The translations under genes were made by a program, and so were the position numbers. The notes beneath the pieces are model-generated. The model searched no databases. It had not been told where the DNA came from and saw only the letters and a list, made by a program, of their open reading frames with translations. From Pseudomonas sp. NC02 (GTDB taxonomy: Bacteria > Pseudomonadota > Gammaproteobacteria > Pseudomonadales > Pseudomonadaceae), in NCBI RefSeq assembly GCF_002874965.1, contig NZ_CP025624.1, positions 5,952,001 through 6,016,000 of the forward strand: a DNA stretch of 64,000 bases. The letters are read 5' to 3'. Of the stretch, positions 59,227 to 64,000 are shown piece after piece. Each line of letters opens with the position of its first letter. Positions within the stretch are counted from its first letter, which is position 1.

Positions 59227-59679
59227 TCAGCGAATGCCGAGGGTGGTGACCAACTGGTTGCGCGGTGGGTTGATCGAGGTGTTGCTGTACTGGAACGTGC
59301 CGCCGGCTTCGACATTATCCAGCTGGAACGTATAGATGTAGCCCATCAACGTTCCCGCGCCGCTGCATGGCTGGCTGATGGAACCCACCTGACAGATGGC
59401 GGTGGTGCTGATACGGGGCACCGACGCGCCGTCGAAAAATGCCTGTGGGCTGTTGCCCAGGCCGACTTCCATCACGTACACCAGTGTCTGCCCGCGGTGC
59501 GTGCACATCTGGGTGCTGTCGGCCCGCTCGGGAATGGTTTCAGTGCACTTGGCCGACTGAACCTTGAATACCCGCACCTCGCTCAACGCCGGTGCAGGCG
59601 CGCCCCACGCCGGTGCCGCACCGAGCCACAGGCCGATGCAACCGAACAGAGCTAGACTCCAGGCGCTGGCTTTTTTCAT
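59227..59679 (-). CDS. Small exported protein (possible DUF4879 family)
   Basis: This 150-residue protein has a signal peptide (MKKASAWSLALFGCIGLWLGAAPAWG) and a mature part with about four Cys. Segments are SEVRVFKVQSAKCTETIPE, MCTHRGQTLVYVMEVGLG and a beta-rich C terminus ending NQLVTTLGIR. The HGGQTLVY-like motif recalls DUF4879 (YolA-type) proteins, which I state with low certainty. The start at 59679 is chosen for the signal peptide. The gene stands alone between the oxidoreductase operon and the permease. Confidence 0.65.
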   Translation of the reverse strand: MKKASAWSLALFGCIGLWLGAAPAWGAPAPALSEVRVFKVQSAKCTETIPERADSTQMCTHRGQTLVYVMEVGLGNSPQAFFDGASVPRISTTAICQVGSISQPCSGAGTLMGYIYTFQLDNVEAGGTFQYSNTSINPPRNQLVTTLGIR

Positions 59680-59879
59680 GCTGTCGATGACCCTGTAATA
59701 AACGTCGGCGCAGTATGCCTCAAGGCCATGATCAAGCCTATGCGCCACTGGCCCTCGGCTGCTGGTATGATGCGCCGCTTTTTCCGATCCTCTCTGGAAC
59801 CACAGGCGCTTGGCGCAGTTTGTGCTTTGACTTAGAGGTCAACAAATAACGACGCAAGATAGCGTCACAGGGAGCAGGC

Positions 59880-61175
59880 ATGCTGGAAAAGCTGTTTCAA
59901 CTCAAGGCACACGACACGAATGTGCGCACCGAGATTCTCGCGGGCGTCACCACCTTCCTGGCCATGGCCTACATCCTGTTCGTCAACCCGAGCATCCTCG
60001 GTGAGACCGGCATGGACAAGGGCGCGGTCTTTGTCGCGACCTGCCTCGCGGCGGCCATCGGTTCCACCGTGATGGGCCTGATCGCCAACTACCCGATTGC
60101 CCTGGCACCGGGCATGGGCCTCAACGCATTCTTCACCTACACCGTGGTCCTGCACATGGGCCACACCTGGCAAGTGGCGCTGGGCGCGGTGTTCATCTCG
60201 GCAGTGCTGTTCTTCCTGCTGTCGATCTTCCGCATCCGCGAATGGATCATCAACAGCATCCCGCTGCCCCTGCGCTCGGCGATTGCGGCGGGTATCGGCC
60301 TGTTCCTGGCGCTGATCGCCCTGCACAACGCCGGCATCGTGGTCAGCAACCCGGCCACCATGGTGGGCCTGGGCGACCTGAAACAACCCGCGCCGATCCT
60401 CGCCACCCTCGGCTTCGCGCTGATCGTTGCGCTGGAAGCCCTGAAAGTGCGCGGCGCGGTATTGATCGGCATCCTGGTGGTGACCATCGCCTCCATCGTG
60501 CTGGGCTTCACCCCGTTCGGCGGCGTGATGTCGATGCCACCTTCGCTGGCCCCGACCTTCCTGCAACTGGACATCAAGGGCGCCCTGGACATCGGCCTGG
60601 TGAGCGTGATTTTCGCCTTCCTGTTCGTCGACCTCTTCGACAACTCCGGCACCCTGATCGGCGTGGCCAAGCGCGCGGGTCTCATGGGCAAGGACGGCCA
60701 CATGCCGAAAATGGGCCGTGCGCTGATCGCTGACAGTACGGCGGCCATGGCCGGCTCGCTGCTGGGCACCTCGACCACCACCAGCTACATCGAATCGGCG
60801 GCGGGCGTGAGCGCCGGTGGCCGTACCGGTTTGACCGCCGTCGTGGTCGCGATCCTGTTCCTGCTGGCGCTGTTCTTTTCGCCACTGGCGGCCAGCGTCC
60901 CGGCCTTCGCCACCGCACCGGCGCTGCTGTTCGTCGCCGTACTGATGACCTCGGGCCTGGCCGAAATCGACTGGGACGACATCACCGTCGCCGCACCGGT
61001 GGTGATCACCGCCCTGGCGATGCCATTCACTTATTCCATCGCCAACGGCATTGCCTTCGGTTTCATCGCCTGGACCGCCATCAAGCTGCTTTCGGGCCGC
61101 TACCGTGAGCTGAACCCGGCGCTGGTGATCCTGTCGATTCTGTTTGTGATCAAGCTGGGCTGGTTCAACGCATGA
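59880..61175 (+). CDS. NCS2-family purine permease (AzgA-like)
   Basis: This 431-residue permease has about twelve to fourteen helices. AzgA/GhxP-type motifs are present: [22 protein letters not shown], split by recognition, then [17 protein letters not shown] and [18 protein letters not shown]. Members import adenine, guanine or hypoxanthine with protons. A GGGAG ribosome site precedes the ATG. Its stop overlaps the trmA start by four bases, so the two are co-expressed. Specificity cannot be read from the sequence. Confidence 0.88.
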   Translation: MLEKLFQLKAHDTNVRTEILAGVTTFLAMAYILFVNPSILGETGMDKGAVFVATCLAAAIGSTVMGLIANYPIALAPGMGLNAFFTYTVVLHMGHTWQVALGAVFISAVLFFLLSIFRIREWIINSIPLPLRSAIAAGIGLFLALIALHNAGIVVSNPATMVGLGDLKQPAPILATLGFALIVALEALKVRGAVLIGILVVTIASIVLGFTPFGGVMSMPPSLAPTFLQLDIKGALDIGLVSVIFAFLFVDLFDNSGTLIGVAKRAGLMGKDGHMPKMGRALIADSTAAMAGSLLGTSTTTSYIESAAGVSAGGRTGLTAVVVAILFLLALFFSPLAASVPAFATAPALLFVAVLMTSGLAEIDWDDITVAAPVVITALAMPFTYSIANGIAFGFIAWTAIKLLSGRYRELNPALVILSILFVIKLGWFNA

Positions 61176-62251
61176 CTTTTGACGCCGCAAGCTACACCGT
61201 TCAACTGGAAGAAAAGGTCACGCGCCTGCGTGACCTGCTGGCGCCGTTCGACGCGCCAGAGCCTCAGGTTTTCGACTCGCCGTTGCAGAACTTCCGCCTG
61301 CGGGCGGAGTTCCGCCTGTGGCGCGAAGAGGGTCAGCGCCACTACGCAATGTTCTCCCAGGAGGACAAGCGCACACCGATCCTCATTGAAGAGTTTCCGA
61401 TTGCCAGCCTGCGCATCAACCAATTGATGCCGCAACTCAAGGCCGCCTGGCAAGCCAGCGCCGCCCTGAGCCACAAGCTGTTCCAGGTGGAGTTCCTCAC
61501 CACTTTGGCCGGCGACGCGATGATTACCCTGTGCTATCACCGCCCGCTGGACGAGCATTGGCATACGGCGGCGAACACGCTGGCGGCGGACCTGAACGTC
61601 AGCATCATCGGCCGCTCCAAGGGCAAGCGCGATGTGATCGGCCGCGATTACGTGGTCGAGAAACTCGACGTCGGCGGTCGCACCTTCAGCTATCGCCAGC
61701 CTGAAGGCGCGTTCACCCAGCCCAACGGCACGGTGAACCAAAAGATGCTCAACTGGGCATTCGAAGCCCTGGGCGATCGCAGTGATGACCTGCTGGAGCT
61801 GTACTGCGGCAACGGCAACTTCACCCTGCCCCTGGCCACTCGCGTGCGCAAAGTGCTGGCCACCGAGATCAGCAAGACTTCGGTGAACGCGGCGCTGAGC
61901 AACCTCGATGAGAACGCGGTGGATAACGTCACCCTGGTGCGTTTGTCTGCCGAAGAGCTGACCGAGGCCTTGAATGAAGTGCGGCCGTTCCGCCGCCTGC
62001 ACGGCATCGACCTCAAGAGCTACGAGTTTGGCAGCGTGTTCGTCGACCCGCCGCGTGCCGGCATGGACCCGGACACCTGCGAGCTGACCCGGCGCTTCGA
62101 GAACATCCTGTACATCTCCTGCAACCCGGAGACGTTGGCGGCGAACATTGCGCAACTGCATGACACGCACCGGATTACCCAGTGCGCGATGTTTGACCAG
62201 TTCCCGTGGACGCACCACATGGAATCGGGTGTGTTACTGACCCGGCGTTAA
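61172..62251 (+). CDS. trmA: tRNA (uracil-54-C5)-methyltransferase TrmA
   Basis: This 359-residue SAM enzyme forms ribothymidine in the T-loop of t[19 protein letters not shown] is the SAM motif, VDPPRAGMD the active-site loop, and the catalytic Cys is in [15 protein letters not shown]. It lacks an N-terminal TRAM domain, which separates TrmA from RlmD and RlmC. Its ATG overlaps the permease stop. Confidence 0.95.
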   Translation: MTFDAASYTVQLEEKVTRLRDLLAPFDAPEPQVFDSPLQNFRLRAEFRLWREEGQRHYAMFSQEDKRTPILIEEFPIASLRINQLMPQLKAAWQASAALSHKLFQVEFLTTLAGDAMITLCYHRPLDEHWHTAANTLAADLNVSIIGRSKGKRDVIGRDYVVEKLDVGGRTFSYRQPEGAFTQPNGTVNQKMLNWAFEALGDRSDDLLELYCGNGNFTLPLATRVRKVLATEISKTSVNAALSNLDENAVDNVTLVRLSAEELTEALNEVRPFRRLHGIDLKSYEFGSVFVDPPRAGMDPDTCELTRRFENILYISCNPETLAANIAQLHDTHRITQCAMFDQFPWTHHMESGVLLTRR

Positions 62252-62276
62252 ATCCCCAGCACTGCAAAGATCAAAA

Positions 62277-62385
62277 TGTGGGAGCCGTCGAGCTTTAGCG
62301 AGGCCGCGATGGCGGTGGGTCAGACAGGAAAATGTCATCAGCCCCGCCGCCATCGCAGCCTCGCCAAGGCTCGACAGCTCCCACA
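62277..62385. repeat. REP-like inverted pair between trmA and the TolC-type gene
   Basis: TGTGGGAGCCGTCGAGCTTTAGCGAGGC at the left and an inverted CCTCGCCAAGGCTCGACAGCTCCCACA at the right match with several mismatches. It is a diverged subclass with CGAGGC cores. It lies between convergent genes. The left and right units are about 55 bases apart. Confidence 0.75.
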
Positions 62386-62414
62386 GTGGATCGGTGTGTT
62401 AGCCGATATAGCCA

Positions 62415-63743
62415 TCATGCCGATGGCTGGAAATACCCCGCCAACGCCCGCAGGTCCTGCTCGTTCAGCAACCCTGCAAAATACTTCAGTTGTATCCGCG
62501 CCAGCAGATACGCATGCCGCGCATCCGCCAGGTCGCGGCGTGCCGTGAACAGTTGCTGCTCGGCATCCAGCACATCGAGGTTGACGCGCTCGCCACCGGT
62601 CACGCTTTTCTTCGTCGCCGTCACCAGGGCGGTGGCCGAGCTGACCGCCATTTCATACGCCCGCACTTTGGCCGCGCCGCTGGTGTTGAGGTTGAATTGC
62701 TTGCGCAGTTCGATCAGCGTCCTGGCGGTCTGCGCGTCCAGTTCATATTGGGCCTGGGACAGTTGATTGGCGGCCTGGCGCGTCGACGCCGACACCGAGC
62801 CACCGGCGAACAGCGGCAGGCTGACCTGGATGCCGACGCTGTTGGTGTCGTACTTCTGGTTGTAGCTGCTTTCCGAATCCGAGCTGGTCTGGCGGCTGCT
62901 CGCATACAGGCTGACCTTGGGCATGTGCCCAGCGCGCTTGCGCTCCACTTCGTATTCGGCGACGTCCAGCGCGTGGTGCTGGGATTTGAGCTCCGGGTTG
63001 TTGGCCATCGCCATTTCCCGCCAGGTCTCGAAACGGTTGGGCTCCAGCGGCGGGATCTCGAACTGGCGAGTCAGCGGCGCCAACTCGTCTACCTGCAACG
63101 GCTGGCCCACAATCGCTTCCAGCTCGCGCAAGGCTGCGTCCTGGGTGTCCAGGGATTCGATCTCTTCGGCCTGGGCCAGGCTCAGGCGTGCCTGGGTTTC
63201 CAGCACATCGGTGCGGGTGCCCTCGCCGCCCTTGAGCAGCCGTTCATTGAGTTGCAGGCGCTCGGCATACGCGCGTTTCTGGGCGCGGCTCAGCTCGATC
63301 CGCTCCTGGGCCAGCAACGCCTGGCTGTAGGCGCTCAACACCCGCACGGCCAGTTCCTGGCTCTTGCTGCGAAAGCGTTCATCGGCAAACAGCGCCTGCG
63401 CTGCACCCTGGCGATAGCGCGCATAGGCTTCGTAATCGAGCAGCGGTTGTTGCAGGGTCAGGGTCGAGGCATAGCTGCGGTAATCGCGGTCGCTGGTGAC
63501 GTTGCCCACCGCCGTCGACTGGGTGACTTCGGACTCATTGCGCGAGTTGTTGTAGCTCCAGGACAGGTTCGGCAACAGCCCGGCGCGGCCGATGATGCGG
63601 TTTTCCTCGCCGGCCTCGCGCTCCTGGATTGCCGCCTGAAACGTCGGGTCGTTGCGCAGGGCCAAGTCATAGGCGTCGAGCAATCCCAGCGCCTGAACCG
63701 ATCCACTGCAGGCACAACACAGACCGAATAACAGCGCCTTCAT
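62415..63743 (-). CDS. TolC-family outer-membrane channel of a type I secretion system
   Basis: This 442-residue protein has a signal peptide (MKALLFGLCCACSGSVQA) and two OEP repeats of long helices and strands (LALRNDPTFQAAIQ, GEGTRTDVLETQARLSLAQ, LDVLDAEQQLFTARRDL). It resembles the PrtF/AprF and HasF outer-membrane proteins of protease and haemophore exporters; I cannot choose between them because the cargo and ABC genes lie outside the window. It is joined to the adaptor gene by an ATGA overlap. Confidence 0.85.
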   Translation of the reverse strand: MKALLFGLCCACSGSVQALGLLDAYDLALRNDPTFQAAIQEREAGEENRIIGRAGLLPNLSWSYNNSRNESEVTQSTAVGNVTSDRDYRSYASTLTLQQPLLDYEAYARYRQGAAQALFADERFRSKSQELAVRVLSAYSQALLAQERIELSRAQKRAYAERLQLNERLLKGGEGTRTDVLETQARLSLAQAEEIESLDTQDAALRELEAIVGQPLQVDELAPLTRQFEIPPLEPNRFETWREMAMANNPELKSQHHALDVAEYEVERKRAGHMPKVSLYASSRQTSSDSESSYNQKYDTNSVGIQVSLPLFAGGSVSASTRQAANQLSQAQYELDAQTARTLIELRKQFNLNTSGAAKVRAYEMAVSSATALVTATKKSVTGGERVNLDVLDAEQQLFTARRDLADARHAYLLARIQLKYFAGLLNEQDLRALAGYFQPSA

Positions 63744-64000
63744 TCTTCCACCAACGCCATGTGAGTCCGATCCAGCAAGGGTTTGAACAGGTAGTTGAGC
63801 ATCGAGCGCTCACCGGTTTTGACGAACGCTTCCACCGGCATGCCCGGGCGAATCTGCAAGCCGTCGAGCTGGCGCATGCCAGCTGCACTGACCTGGGCGC
63901 GCAAGGTGTAATACGGCTCATCGGTGCGCTCGTCGACCTGGCGGTCGGCCGACACCAGCGTCACTTCACCGGCAATGCGTGGGGTGGTGCTCTGGTTGAA
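63740..64000 (-). CDS. HlyD-family type I secretion adaptor (5' part outside window)
   Basis: The frame is open through the right window edge; only the last 86 codons are seen. The visible C terminus (TPRIAGEVTLVSADRQ, DEPYYTLRAQVS, LQIRPGMPVEAFVKTGERS, YLFKPLLDRTHMALVEE) is the conserved end of HlyD/PrtE-type membrane fusion proteins. It bridges an inner-membrane ABC transporter and the TolC-type channel encoded next. The ABC gene is expected just outside the window. Confidence 0.88.
   Translation of the reverse strand, partial: FNQSTTPRIAGEVTLVSADRQVDERTDEPYYTLRAQVSAAGMRQLDGLQIRPGMPVEAFVKTGERSMLNYLFKPLLDRTHMALVEE

Noticed and set aside
59752..59879. Purine riboswitch in the leader of the purine permease
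   Set aside because: I found no conserved three-way junction or known xanthine/guanine aptamer core; only a short GCGC hairpin is present.

Overview
The window is a stretch of a high-GC chromosome from a Pseudomonas, most likely of the P. fluorescens group. The evidence is the gene order, which follows Pseudomonas in many blocks (ispH-fkpB-lspA-ileS-ribF-murJ; rplU-rpmA-obgE-proB; morA-glyA-yjiA-ybdD-cstA-mapZ-radA; katB-ankB; mscL-fpr-ppoR-rlmG; cioAB), together with many REP-type palindromes of fluorescent pseudomonads. I recognise no rRNA, tRNA, CRISPR array, insertion sequence, prophage or integrase.

Layout. 1-2.4 kb: the end of bamD, a small metal-binding-type protein and thiO. 2.4-5.3 kb: minor pilins (pilV-pilW-pilX-pilE, with fimT divergent) and no pilY1. 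5.3-12.8 kb: minus-strand ispH-fkpB-lspA-ileS-ribF-murJ, covering isoprenoid, lipoprotein, translation, flavin and peptidoglycan functions. 13-18.4 kb: rpsT, creA, the rplU-rpmA-obgE-proB block and ispB. 18.5-23 kb: a PhnA-type zinc-ribbon protein, a small gene behind a good Fur box, fklB, a YqhA-type membrane protein and a large uncharacterised lipoprotein. 23.2-29.7 kb: a Lon-like protease, a DUF3015/DUF4105 envelope pair, a small lipoprotein and a Gre-type factor. 29.7-37.1 kb: gdhA, ettA and the c-di-GMP regulator morA. 37.4-44.8 kb: glyA, yjiA, ybdD, cstA, the PilZ protein mapZ, radA and an ankyrin protein. 44.9-50.3 kb: periplasmic catalase katB, mscL, fpr, a LuxR solo and rlmG. 50.4-53.0 kb: cioAB with a 55-residue DUF2474 gene. 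53.0-54.2 kb: no convincing gene, but an 823-bp imperfect palindrome built of nested hairpins with a REP pair exactly at its centre. 54.2-64 kb: an MFS exporter, a PaoABC-type molybdenum oxidoreductase, a small exported protein, a purine permease, trmA and the start of a type I secretion locus cut by the window edge.

Most of the window is conserved housekeeping. The points most worth a second look are the structured palindrome at 53.3-54.1 kb, the DUF4105 outer-membrane protein with a permuted papain-like His/Cys signature, the hairpin that could mask the katB ribosome-binding site, the Fur-box gene at 19.1 kb, the dyads upstream of the LuxR solo, and the tiny gene of the cio operon.
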